Shown in pieces: positions 49,575-59,178 of a stretch of DNA of 64,000 nt. The translations under genes were made by a program, and so were the position numbers. The stretch lies in the NCBI GenBank assembly GCA_001839685.1, contig MLAK01001115.1:87115-151114 (forward strand). Direction: 5' to 3'. This DNA is from Tritrichomonas foetus (taxonomy: Eukaryota; Parabasalia; Tritrichomonadida; Tritrichomonadidae). Position 1 is the stretch's first letter; every line of letters begins with the position of its first letter. The notes under the pieces are model-generated. The model did not search any database and had not been told where the DNA came from. It was given only the letters and a program-made list of their open reading frames with translations.

Positions 49575-51653
49575 TTAATGTGATGAAGTATCCTTCTTCT
49601 TCTTCTTCAAAACAATAATGACAACAACTACAACTACAACGATGACGACAACAACTGCGACAACAACTCCAACAATGAGACCAACATTGGCTCCATCAGA
49701 TTTTGTAACTTCTAAAACATACATATCTGGATATTGTGAAGCAAATGAATCATATTGAATTTGACCCAATCCAGCAACATAAACAATATCACCAGCTTTA
49801 GCTTGACGGTATTGATAACTAGTGATAAGATTTGGTTGAAAACCACTAACTGTACCAATAGCAAGTAAGAAATCTTCTTTTGGTTCACCATCCATCTTAA
49901 TTTCTATATCAAGTGTGTCAATTTTAATTTCTTTGTCTAATAATTTAGAGCTAGCTTGTTCAATAGAACCAGCTGGCATAGTCTTTGTTGAAGCATCACA
50001 ATGTAAAACAACTTTTCCTTTGACCATGTAAACATTAGTGAGTAATGGACCTTGAATTGTAACTGTGCCTTCATTAACACTAATGGCTCCAACTGATAAA
50101 CTTTCACTTTTAACTGTCACACTACCTTTGGACGTGATCTCAGCATTTTCATTGGAAATTTTAACTGATTGACCATCTTCTACTACATACTCACTAACAT
50201 TTTTATTTGTCAAATCATTAAGTTTCTTCATAAAGCTTTGAGTTTCTTCATTTGGTTCAAAAGGCACACAGTATCCTTCTGGAATATCTTTTTTAGAAAG
50301 TTTAATAGTTGTTGCTTTTGTGTTATCTTTGATTTCAAATGGTGAAGCAAGAAGAGTTCCACGTTCTGGACAATTTAAGAGTCCTTTGCCTGTTAAATAG
50401 ATTGAGATGTTAAATGCCTCTGATTGACTTATAGTTAATTTTTCCAAAAGCTGAATAGGCCCATCATTAATATTGTAATGAAAGATGAATCTTTCATCGA
50501 AATCTGCAGTATTAGGTTCAATAATGACAGTGTATAGTTTTTCTGTACATTTGCCTGCTGGAATATTATCTTGAGTAAGAAAAGCATTGGTTGGTGTTTC
50601 AAAGTTGGAAACTTCAAATGCATTGCCAATAAGAATGTCGGTACAATCATTTCGTTCAGGATTTGTTGCATAAAATGAAATAGAAAATGGATCTTTCCGA
50701 CTGATAGTTTTTTCTGTCAGTTCATGTGCATCTTCTTCTCCAATCTTGTATTTAATGGTGTATGGTGGATTTAATGAGTAATCAACATTTATTTTAACGG
50801 TATATTGTTTTTCTGTGCACTTATCAGAAGGAATATCATCTTTCCTGAGAGTAATAAGTGTTGGTTCTGCAGCATTGTTAATGCTATGAGAACTGCCGAT
50901 AAGAACATCAGTGCAATCGACTAAGTCACTATTTGTCGCATAAAAAGAAACTTCAAAGGCATTTTCCTCAGTTATTGTTTCTTTGAATGGTAATTTGCTT
51001 CCAGAGCCTATTTGATATGTAATGTCGTATCCAGATAAACTTGCATCTTTTGTAATTGTTGCAGTATATTTGGATTTTTCAGTGCAAGATCCAGATGGAA
51101 TCTTAGATGCTGAAAGTTCAACTGATGTTCCACTAGCCTCAGTGACAGAAATTTTATCAGTAACAGCGACTTTATCGCAATTAGCAAGTTCAGCATTGGA
51201 GACAAAGAATTGAATACTAAAGGTTCCGCGATTGGTGACACTACTATCGCTGCCTAAACTCTGATATTTGGTACTTTCTCCAATTCGATAATAGATTGTA
51301 TAGGCACTCAAATCGGAGTTTTTCTGAACTGTGATTGTATATTCTGGAGGATTGCATACAGTGCCTGAAATTTTATCAGGAGTGAGCTGATAAGTAGAAC
51401 CAGTTTCTTCTGTGAGAGGGATAGGATGTTCATAACTACTACAACCTGTGAATTTTGAATTAGTAATGAAGACATTACATGTATCACCTCCTGTATTCAC
51501 TGACATTTATACTGTTTGTTTGGGATTAAGAGTCATCTCGCCATATATATTATATTTGACAGTATAATCTGATGAAAGACTGTTGTAGACTTTGAAATAA
51601 TTCTTTTGTGCACAATGAGAAATTTTGATGAGGGTCAGAAAAAGGGAGAGCAT
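49575..51653 (-). pseudogene. Repeat-type surface membrane protein with an in-frame stop after the signal peptide
   Basis: From the ATG at 51653 the frame begins with a signal peptide (MLSLFLTLIKISHCAQ) and runs 48 codons to a TAA at 51507-51509. It then continues in the same frame, through an immediately following ATG at 51506, for 643 residues. The long part holds four or five repeats of about 90-100 residues, each with a CTEK-type cysteine motif (SGSCTEK, SDKCTEK, AGKCTEK) and a FYATNxxxxDCTDILIG phrase. It ends in a valine-rich transmembrane helix and a tail KKKKKDTSSH. Without the signal peptide the long piece would not reach the surface. A TCACTT initiator lies upstream of the outer ATG. 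This is a recent pseudogene, a variant allele or a sequence error. No family name is recognised. Confidence 0.8.
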
Positions 51654-51673
51654 TATTGGTTCTTACAAAAAAA

Positions 51674-51731
51674 AATGAAGTGACTTCAGTAAGGCTGGCA
51701 ATGAAATCAAAAAGTTTGATGTCACTTCATT
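51674..51731. repeat. Inverted repeat with 11-bp perfect arms
   Basis: AATGAAGTGAC at 51674-51684 pairs with GTCACTTCATT at 51721-51731. The left arm, read on the minus strand, contains the initiator-like TCACTT of the surface-protein gene. Confidence 0.85.
51678..51683 (-). promoter_or_regulatory. Initiator-like TCACTT (minus strand)
   Basis: It lies about 25 bases before the outer ATG at 51653 and supports that ATG as the original start. Confidence 0.4.
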
Positions 51732-52347
51732 CTACGTTTGATGAAAGGTCATTTGCTGATAGCAGTTAGGAGTGTTTGAATTTGTCACATTTCATTCAAA
51801 AATTGTGAAAGTTTTTCCTAACAATTTTTGACTATTTTGAATCGATAATTTCGTCGATTAACTTTTTGAATAAAATATTTCTATCAATCATAGATACGGG
51901 GTTTCAAAAAATATCAATTCACTAACGCCAACAATAAAGTCAAAAAAATTGATGTCACTTCAACCTACATATGACTTTGATGAAATGACAATAGCTAAAA
52001 TCAATAAGGAACGATCGCTTATTTTCTTTTGATAAAAAACATTATTTGACAAAATAAGTATGCAACCAAACTTTAACCATCATGTATTTTGATATTTGTT
52101 ATCTTCAAAATAGTATGCAAAATAAATAAAACACACTTCTGGAAAATCCGTCTCGAAACTACAGAGAAATGAAACATCATTCAAATTAATACTTGTCTGT
52201 AAACAATTTATGTCAATTTTTTTCTATCATTGATTCAATGTCACGTTTTTTGCTTCAACTATAATATATACAATTTGCAAATTGTATTAAAAATAAGAAA
52301 CTAAAGAGAGCAAAACTCAAAGAAGAAAGAAAGGCATAAAGCTTTAA

Positions 52348-52607
52348 TCTTATTTCTATATTGGAAAGGACTTTCTTATCATTTTTCTGTTCATTGATAC
52401 TAAGGGAGACATTATTCAATCACCATTATGAAATTAAACATTCCTTTTTTCTAATTTCATAATTTGAAATGTTCAATAATATATTTTCTGCAGAATGAAC
52501 GAATATTGGCCCCAAGACATGAAAGAAAAGCTCTCGTTCATCTACTTATTCGATCTTTGATCCAGTTTTATCTCGATTTTTCGAAATTTGTCGTGAAACA
52601 TCTTTAA
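52348..52607 (+). repeat. Dispersed repeat, copy 2, with a decayed ORF
   Basis: Partner of 6011-6262. The ORF frame (52428-52607) is aligned codon by codon with copy 1 but has a TAA at codon 9 and a different C-terminal end (QFYLDFSKFVVKHL). Similarity starts before the ATG, so the duplicated unit includes upstream sequence. Confidence 0.75.
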
Positions 52608-52801
52608 TAATTAATAATAAAACGATTTATTGAGGAAGGAACGAGAAATAAAAATAATTTTTTTGGCCCGAATTTTGGAATTTTCCCAAAAAATGATCTT
52701 CTTCAAAATCCTGAAAATAAATTTGACCTTTTTTGTAAACGGTTTGTTGCTCACTTTCTTCAAAATAATACTATTGATGCTCCAAGAAAACGGCCAAACA
52801 G

Positions 52802-53178
52802 ATGATAAATTGATTATTTATTACTAATGTTTCGCGCATATCCCCAAAATGATTTTGGAAAATTAAAATTGTGGGCCTAAAGATTTCATGAAAAATAAAT
52901 ATTTCACGTCACATATCATGTATGACATGTCCAATATTGGACATACCCTATTTACAACTTAGTAAAATTCCCAAAAAAATGATAAAATGGTTGTTTATTA
53001 TTAAGTTTCTCTCATTTGCCGAAATGATTTTGGAAAAAGAAAATCGTAGGAATGAAGATATCTCTACAAATAAACATTTCATATCACATATCATGTTTAA
53101 AAATGCTCCAATATTGGACATACCCTATTTACCACTTAGTAAAATTCCCAAAAAAAATGATAAATTGATTATTTATTA
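52802..53178. repeat. Tandem repeat, unit about 178 bp, two full copies plus a partial third
   Basis: ATGATAAA marks unit starts at 52802, 52980 and 53157. Units share ATGATTTTGGAAAA, TCACATATCATGT, CCAATATTGGACATACCCTA and CTTAGTAAAATTCCCAAAAA. The two short ORFs inside are products of the repeat. Confidence 0.88.
52927..52944. repeat. 18-bp perfect palindrome within the 178-bp unit
   Basis: ATGTCCAATATTGGACAT is its own reverse complement. The second unit keeps the inner 12 bases (TCCAATATTGGA). Confidence 0.92.
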
Positions 53179-53222
53179 AAATATTAAAATATTGTATTTA
53201 TCATACCGAAGAAAAATTCTTC

Positions 53223-53254
<32 letters not shown>

Positions 53255-53269
53255 TCTTTTTTTCTTTTA

Positions 53270-53899
53270 TCAGCTGTGCTTGAGTTCATCTGGTGTTGGA
53301 AGCATAGAAACGTCAAATTCAAATGCATCTAAAATTCCTGGTGAACAAGTGATCATTTTAGTGAAATCGGTCAGGGACATGTCATCTTCGCCTGATGTGT
53401 CATACTTTTCGAACAAATCATCAACGAGCTGGTCCAGGTGTGCCTCATCCATTGACATGAAAGTATTATTTTCTAACGATATGTTGATAATATCCTTGAT
53501 TTCATCTTTGGAGACGTTTCCAGAGCCATCAGAATCGTAAACCTTGAAGCATTTAACAATTTTATTATTGAGTTCTGCGTTTGGGTGAAACGTGTTTAAA
53601 CCGTAAACAAACTCATCAAAATCAACAGAATGATCGCCATCTGTGTCGAGCATTTGATACATCATTCTTCCGATTTTTTCATTTGAAAATTTGATGCTGT
53701 GCAAGAACTCCTCTTCATCTATCTTTCCGTCGCCAAAGTCGCTTGTTGATCCGCCGATTTTTCGATAAACGAGAAGCAAATGTTGTATATCTTTGGGTGA
53801 AAATTGGGTCCTTTGAGTAAATTCCTGCATCTTCTCGGGCGTAAGTGGACCATCTGGTGTATCTCCATTCAAACTAGCAATCGATTCTTTATTTCCCAT
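53270..53899 (-). CDS. Calcineurin-B-like EF-hand protein
   Basis: The product has 209 residues and begins MGNKES, matching the myristoylated start of calcineurin B. Canonical EF-hand loops are DTDGDHSVDFDE and DSDGSGNVSKDE. The first hand is altered by an insertion (STSDFGDGKIDEEE), and the last (DTSGEDDMSLTD) ends in Asp rather than Glu. The order and spacing fit calcineurin B or its relatives, though it is about 35 residues longer than typical. It would carry calcium control to a phosphatase catalytic subunit. The only phosphatase in the window (4463-5422) is PP2A-like and not the expected calcineurin A partner. A T-rich tract lies directly after its stop. Confidence 0.87.
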   Translation of the reverse strand: MGNKESIASLNGDTPDGPLTPEKMQEFTQRTQFSPKDIQHLLLVYRKIGGSTSDFGDGKIDEEEFLHSIKFSNEKIGRMMYQMLDTDGDHSVDFDEFVYGLNTFHPNAELNNKIVKCFKVYDSDGSGNVSKDEIKDIINISLENNTFMSMDEAHLDQLVDDLFEKYDTSGEDDMSLTDFTKMITCSPGILDAFEFDVSMLPTPDELKHS

Positions 53900-54581
53900 C
53901 TCGACGCGATTTTAGATATTTTTTATTTTTCTTTGTTAAATTGTATATTACGACAGAAATTTTCTGATGTTCATTTAATCAAATTTTACTTTTTTACTGA
54001 ATTTCTCTGATTTGATCGAAATCTTTAATTCAATTTTCAATAAAAAAAATCTTGTTATCTCACATGTCACAATTTATTTATCGGCCAAATTTGAATTACA
54101 TATTGAATATCTATGAAAAAGCCTGATGTTAAAAAAATATTGGGTTAAAGATACCAAAGAACTAAATTTAGGATTTTGATATCACTGATTTTGTTGAAAA
54201 CAAGTATATTTATTAACTGTATTCCTATTCTTGAACACAAAATCTAATTCAACTAAAAATGATTATCATCTACATGTTTTTTTTGATGTTAACTAAGATT
54301 ATGAATCATAAATATTTTGATTTTTAATAAAGTCCAAGTGTATTGTTTTACTATTATATAAATCATGTTCTCAAAATGGTGTTTTTAAGCTTTAATAACA
54401 TAATTCATTTTATGAAAATAATAGAAATTTATAAACAAAATTTATAAATATTTCAGAAGATAATTGAAGCAAAAATTACGTTTAGAGAAAAATAAATCTG
54501 AAATGTCATCATAAGATTCTAAAAATCAAGTTATTACCTAATGTTCAACGATGATTAGAAGCAAAAATAATCAATTGATTT
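53900..54581. other. Intergenic
   Basis: About 680 bases of AT-rich spacer between two minus-strand genes. Nothing is recognised. Confidence 0.4.
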
Positions 54582-56255
54582 TCAATCACCATTAGTCAAA
54601 AAATATGCCAGAAATAAAAGCTTTGCAATATTTGTATATCTTTGTAATAATACAGCTGGTGTGAATGTATCAGTTGCTTGACAATATGTTAATTCTTCCT
54701 GATATCTGCAATATTGAAAAGCAGTTTCATGGATTTTTGTAAAGCAGTTTGTTACATTAACTACTTTTAAACTATTGGAAGAAGAGAAAGATTGTATCCC
54801 AACATACACTACATTTTCTGGAAAAACAATTTTTGTAATTGATCCGCAACTATAGAATGCATGAAATTCTATATAAAGTAAAGATTTTGGAAATGTAAAA
54901 TCCTGAAGGTTTGCACATCCAGAAAATGCTTCATTGTTTATTGTCGTTAGTCCTTCATTAAATACAATCGTAGTAAGTGATTGTATAGATGAAAAAGCAC
55001 CACTATCAATTACTTCAACGTTTTTTGGAAGGGTAAGTGAAACCAATTTGGATAATCTAAACATTGTATTTGGAATCATTTTTAAATTGTCATTTAAAAT
55101 GATTGTAACCAATGATGCCATATGAAAAACAGAAACATCAAATGATGTAACATGTGAGCAATCCATATGTGCTATTTTACTTAAGCGAAAAGCACCTGCT
55201 CCAATGTGAGTTATGGTATTTGGAAGATCAATTGATGTAATTATTGAGCCATCGAAAGCACACATTCCAAGTGATGTTGTTCCATCGCGAATATTGATAT
55301 TGGTTTTATATGGTGGAGCTAAATAAAGGCATGTTCCCTTATATAATATTCCATCAACTGCCTCAAAAAATGTATTACTAGCTGGAACGATAAATTCCTG
55401 TAGATTTTCTGCTGCTTGAAATACACTTTCTGCAACCTCTTCCATATTTGGTGGAATTTCATAAGAAACTGCAAGAAGATTATCGGGATAAAAAAGTAAT
55501 AATGACATATTTTTGTTAAATATTGCATTATTATAGGCTGAATAATATTGGTTGTCTAAATCTATTGTAATAGATGCAACATTTGATTTTGAAAACGTTC
55601 CAGAAGCTATAAATTTCACATTTTTTCCAATAAAAACAATTTCACAAGTACATCCATAAAAAGCACTATTTATTTGCTCTAAATTATCACCACTATTAAA
55701 TGACTTAATAGATTTTGAGTATTCAAATGCATAACCATATATTACCTTCACTGTACTTGGTAAAACAACATCAACTGCGTCTGTTGTACTAAAAAGAACA
55801 TATGTTTTATCATAATCCATTAATAAACCATTTTCAACACAGTAAAATTGATTCCCTTCTTCAAAATTGATTGATGCGAGTTTAGATGTCCCTCTAATTG
55901 CCCCCATTTGATAACTATTGAATCCTTTTGGGAATGTTACACTTACAAGTGAACTACATCCAAAAAATGCATTATATGACAATTTTGTAAAGTCACCAAT
56001 AAAAGTAACACTTGAAAGTTTTGAACACCCATTAAATGCACTTACATCAACATGTTGTAATGAATTTGGAAAAGATATTGTGACTAAATTAGTACATCCA
56101 AGGAAAGCACTATCTCCTATTTTCAAAATTCCCTCTGGTATTTCAACATCGGTGATATTTGTCCATCCATTGAACTCTGATGGATAAACATAATCACGTC
56201 CTGGTTCAAAAGAAACATCACTTGACACTGAAAGATATAGCAAAAACACAAGCAT
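54582..56255 (-). CDS. BspA-like leucine-rich-repeat surface protein
   Basis: The product has 557 residues. MLVFLLYLSVSS at the start is a signal peptide. The rest is a chain of LRR_5-type repeats of about 23 residues, for example IPEGILKIGDSAFLGCTNLV and LPNTITHIGAGAFRLSKIAH. BspA-like proteins form one of the largest surface gene families in trichomonads and are linked with host-cell and matrix contact. No clear C-terminal membrane anchor is seen: the end (NIAKLLFLAYFLTNGD) is hydrophobic but short. The protein may therefore be secreted, or the C-terminus may be cut short. The frame extends upstream to a TTG at 56300; the ATG at 56255 puts the signal peptide at the very start. Confidence 0.9.
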   Translation of the reverse strand: MLVFLLYLSVSSDVSFEPGRDYVYPSEFNGWTNITDVEIPEGILKIGDSAFLGCTNLVTISFPNSLQHVDVSAFNGCSKLSSVTFIGDFTKLSYNAFFGCSSLVSVTFPKGFNSYQMGAIRGTSKLASINFEEGNQFYCVENGLLMDYDKTYVLFSTTDAVDVVLPSTVKVIYGYAFEYSKSIKSFNSGDNLEQINSAFYGCTCEIVFIGKNVKFIASGTFSKSNVASITIDLDNQYYSAYNNAIFNKNMSLLLFYPDNLLAVSYEIPPNMEEVAESVFQAAENLQEFIVPASNTFFEAVDGILYKGTCLYLAPPYKTNINIRDGTTSLGMCAFDGSIITSIDLPNTITHIGAGAFRLSKIAHMDCSHVTSFDVSVFHMASLVTIILNDNLKMIPNTMFRLSKLVSLTLPKNVEVIDSGAFSSIQSLTTIVFNEGLTTINNEAFSGCANLQDFTFPKSLLYIEFHAFYSCGSITKIVFPENVVYVGIQSFSSSNSLKVVNVTNCFTKIHETAFQYCRYQEELTYCQATDTFTPAVLLQRYTNIAKLLFLAYFLTNGD

Positions 56256-57255
56256 ATTTAAAATGGATACGACAATTAACTTTTTGATTGAGAGAGTCAA
56301 TTTTTTCTATTAATGATTCCACTCATGGAATCATTTTGAAAGAATAGCATTCGTTTATTTTTGAATGATAATCATTAAAAAGTATTTTGGATTGAAAAGA
56401 AACAAATTATACTTATTCATGCATGTAAGTGTTTTATTATCAGTTTTGTGCCTTGCAGTCTGATTTAGATTTGCTGGATTATCTCGACTTTGACAATATT
56501 TCTGTGAATTTTGTGGAGGAGGCTGTGATGGCTGGTGGGGTGAATTCTTTTTCCTAGATAGAGTTTTTAACCCATGCTGTGCAATAAATTGTGATGCAAA
56601 GTAAAATGTTTATTCGAGTAATTCATTGAGTTGTGGATCGTTGTTATTTGCTATTGATGCAGCTTTTTTAGCTGTTTTTTTGAGTAATAAAGTCTTCAAT
56701 ATAGTCAAGGCCACCAACAAAAGTTGGACCATACGCTAAAAGTGATAAACAACTTGATGGTATGGCACTCGCCATTGTGTGAAGAAATCCGATAGACATA
56801 ACAGTTTTTACTCTCTAATTATAAGCAGCTAAAAATCAAGCTTTTTTAATTTATATCAAAATATACGACATCTGATCAGAGGAGAAACATGAAAAAGATA
56901 TAATCATTCTCCGAATTTTAAAATAGGAGAAAGGAGCTAAAAAAGACGACTCTCCGTAAGAACCAAATCAATACGGCAAGATTGATATCGGTGAATATCA
57001 AATTACTAGACTAAAATTGCAGTTTTTACAATTGTTGAAATTATTGGTATGTATTTAGTAAATTATTCATTGTGAAGTTGTTATCATTAGCAAGAATGAT
57101 TATATTCACCAAAGCAACAAAAAGTGCCATATGAACTTTTTATGTATTTACAATTTTCAATATATGTTTGGCTGTTTAAAATTAAAATTGACTAGGTTTG
57201 TCTGACCAACTCCCGAAAAAATTATCAAAATCAATAATTTTTTAACAAAAGCGAA
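56256..57255. other. Intergenic with a coding relic
   Basis: About 1 kb. The minus strand of 56354-56799 carries a decayed coding segment. The rest has no recognised element. Confidence 0.5.
56354..56799 (-). pseudogene. Decayed coding relic, family unknown
   Basis: From an ATG at 56799 the reading MSIGFLHTMASAIPSS continues to GLDYIEDFITQ and hits a stop. After a frameshift it resumes as KKAASIANNNDPQLNELLE, then a TAA, then TFYFASQFIAQHGL and a Q/P/N-rich tail. The composition is protein-like, and the segment is richer in G and C than nearby spacer. No family was recognised. The relic has at least one frameshift and one stop. Confidence 0.45.
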
Positions 57256-58743
57256 ATGGCAGTTTCTCTTGACGAAATAAACAACCTAGTCTGGCGATAT
57301 TTAAGCGAGAGTGGTTTTCAACATACTGCCTTTCTTTTTAAGACTGAATCAATGGTTGATGCCTCAGATTCTTTATCGTCGCAAATTCCATCGGCTTCTC
57401 TCATTTCGATCCTTCAAAAAGCACTCCTATACAACAAACTTGAAAAAAAGATAAATCGGGCGCGATTAGATCCAAACGATCAATTACATGATATTATTAT
57501 TGAACTTGAGAAAAAATTCCCAGAACTGGAACAAAAAACAGACGACCAATCGAATAACAAAGACAGTTTACTTGATTCTCCAATGCCTGGTGACCGACCA
57601 TATACGCTCAGAATTTCCAGTTCGATTGCATCAATTTTAACAGGACATCGACTCACAGTATTCACAGGCCGCTGGTCCCCAGATGGAACCCAGCTCGGAA
57701 CAGCTAGCGAAGATGGTACGGCTATCATCTGGACAATGAATAATAACGGAATTCCAACCGATCGGAAAATTTTAGGAATCTCACAAGACAACCCATCGCC
57801 AGAGCATCTCATCACATCGATAGACTGGGAATGCAGCGGGAAGTATTTCGCTACTGGCTCGGGCGATTGTTCAGTTAAAATTTATAATAATCAAGGCGAT
57901 CTTCTTTTCACAATGAATCAACATAAATCAACCGTATACGCTCTTAGCTTTAGTCCCTCGGGTAATTTCCTCGTTTCTTGCAGCGCTGATAAAACGGCCA
58001 TATTATGGAATGTGGCAAACGGCCAACTACTCCATATATTTGGTCATCACACTGATACTATTTTCGATGTTTGCTGGAAAGATGATGCGACTTTTGCAAC
58101 TGCGTCGGGCGATACGAATGTCGGTATTTGTATGACGAACGGTAAGAGCGTTATTTTAAATGGACACACTATGCATGTTACTGCTATAGATTGGAATAGC
58201 AACAACACATTGCTCGCTTCTGCAAGTGAAGATAAAACAATTCGTATTTGGATCATCGATCCGAATTCACCTTTACAACCGTCGAATTCGGCCATAACCG
58301 CCACATCAAAATTATTACCAGTTAATAATAATAACCAAAACAATAGTCTTGGTGTAGTTGCTTCAATTGTTTTAGAAGGACATCAAAGTGGCGTCTCATG
58401 CGTGAAGTGGATAAAAAGCACTCCAAATATTCTCGCGTCTGCCGGCCAGGATGGATCCATCCTTTTCATGGACGTTACAACAGCCACCATTCTCTCGCGA
58501 GTGAATCATCATACGCTTGACATTTTTTCACTTTGTGTGAGTCCATCTGGCGAATTTGTTGCAACCGGCGGAAATGATCAAACCGTTGATATTACTCGTG
58601 TGCATGATGGCGAAGTGATGGCAACATTTATTGGATCGAGTCCAGTTTATGAAGTTGCTTGGGATCCTTCAGGAAGCTTCATTTCAATCTGTTTCGATGA
58701 TTCAACTGTTGCAGTTATTTACGTTTCGCCTTACCTCAGATGA
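57256..58743 (+). CDS. TBL1-like LisH/WD40 corepressor subunit
   Basis: The product has 495 residues. The N-terminus has a LisH motif (EINNLVWRYLSESGFQHTAF) followed by ASLISILQKALLYN, closely matching TBL1/TBLR1, Ebi and HOS15. WD40 repeats fill residues about 125-495, with typical GH...WD endings such as HKSTVYALSFSPSGNFLVSC and ADKTAILWNV. TBL1-type proteins tetramerise through LisH and join histone deacetylase corepressor complexes in the nucleus, so a chromatin role is likely. The coding DNA is GC-richer than its flanks, suggesting good expression. Length matches animal TBL1. It is followed by a 19-bp minisatellite. Confidence 0.92.
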   Translation: MAVSLDEINNLVWRYLSESGFQHTAFLFKTESMVDASDSLSSQIPSASLISILQKALLYNKLEKKINRARLDPNDQLHDIIIELEKKFPELEQKTDDQSNNKDSLLDSPMPGDRPYTLRISSSIASILTGHRLTVFTGRWSPDGTQLGTASEDGTAIIWTMNNNGIPTDRKILGISQDNPSPEHLITSIDWECSGKYFATGSGDCSVKIYNNQGDLLFTMNQHKSTVYALSFSPSGNFLVSCSADKTAILWNVANGQLLHIFGHHTDTIFDVCWKDDATFATASGDTNVGICMTNGKSVILNGHTMHVTAIDWNSNNTLLASASEDKTIRIWIIDPNSPLQPSNSAITATSKLLPVNNNNQNNSLGVVASIVLEGHQSGVSCVKWIKSTPNILASAGQDGSILFMDVTTATILSRVNHHTLDIFSLCVSPSGEFVATGGNDQTVDITRVHDGEVMATFIGSSPVYEVAWDPSGSFISICFDDSTVAVIYVSPYLR

Positions 58744-59178
58744 ATTCATCATATTTCGTTTTTTAACTTCTTGATTTATTATTATTGAGTTTTTAATGAC
58801 AACACATTAAATAATTTATGGATTGATCCAAAAGTGTAAAAGTTGGCTTGGAAAAAGAGTGTGAAGAGAAAAAAGAAGAAGAAAAATTTCTTGTGCGTAA
58901 TATTTTTTTTGTATTTTTATTTTGTAAAATGTATTATTTTGGTTTATTTCTTTTATTTTGGTTTATTTCTTTTATTTTTGTTTATTTCTTTTATTTTGGT
59001 TTATTTCTTTTATTTTTGTTTATTTCTTTTATTTTGGTTTATTTCTTTTATTTTGGGTTTTATTAATATATAATTAATCTATTTTGCTATGAAGTTCATT
59101 TTTCATGATTATCTGAAATTCATTAATTGAAAAAGAAAAATAATGAAATAGTAGAAAAAGTTAAAAACTAAAAACAAT
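58744..59178. other. Convergent intergenic region with minisatellite
   Basis: It holds the 19-bp repeat (58943-59056). Apparent small proteins here made only of F, L, Y and I are frame readings of the repeat. Confidence 0.6.
58943..59056. repeat. 19-bp minisatellite with 38-bp alternate pattern
   Basis: Six units of TTTATTTCTTTTATTTTGG type begin at 58943, 58962, 58981, 59000, 59019 and 59038. From the second unit on, ends alternate between TG and GG, giving a two-unit period. Confidence 0.9.

Larger units (their letters stand above)
51654..53269. other. Repeat-rich intergenic region
   Basis: About 1.6 kb holding an 11-bp inverted repeat, two diverged copies of a roughly 90-bp block (around 51680-51770 and 51915-52010, sharing TTGATGTCACTTCA), the dispersed repeat copy 2, the 178-bp tandem repeat, and a T-rich tract at about 53228-53263 next to the following stop. 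No complete gene was found. Confidence 0.6.

Noticed and set aside
52922..53179. 85-codon frame with the phrase PILDIPYLPLSKIP twice
   Set aside because: It is produced by the 178-bp tandem repeat; there is no sign of protein-level selection beyond the repeat itself.
58843..59073. Two overlapping F/Y/L-rich frames after the TBL1-like gene
   Set aside because: They arise from the 19-bp minisatellite read in different frames.
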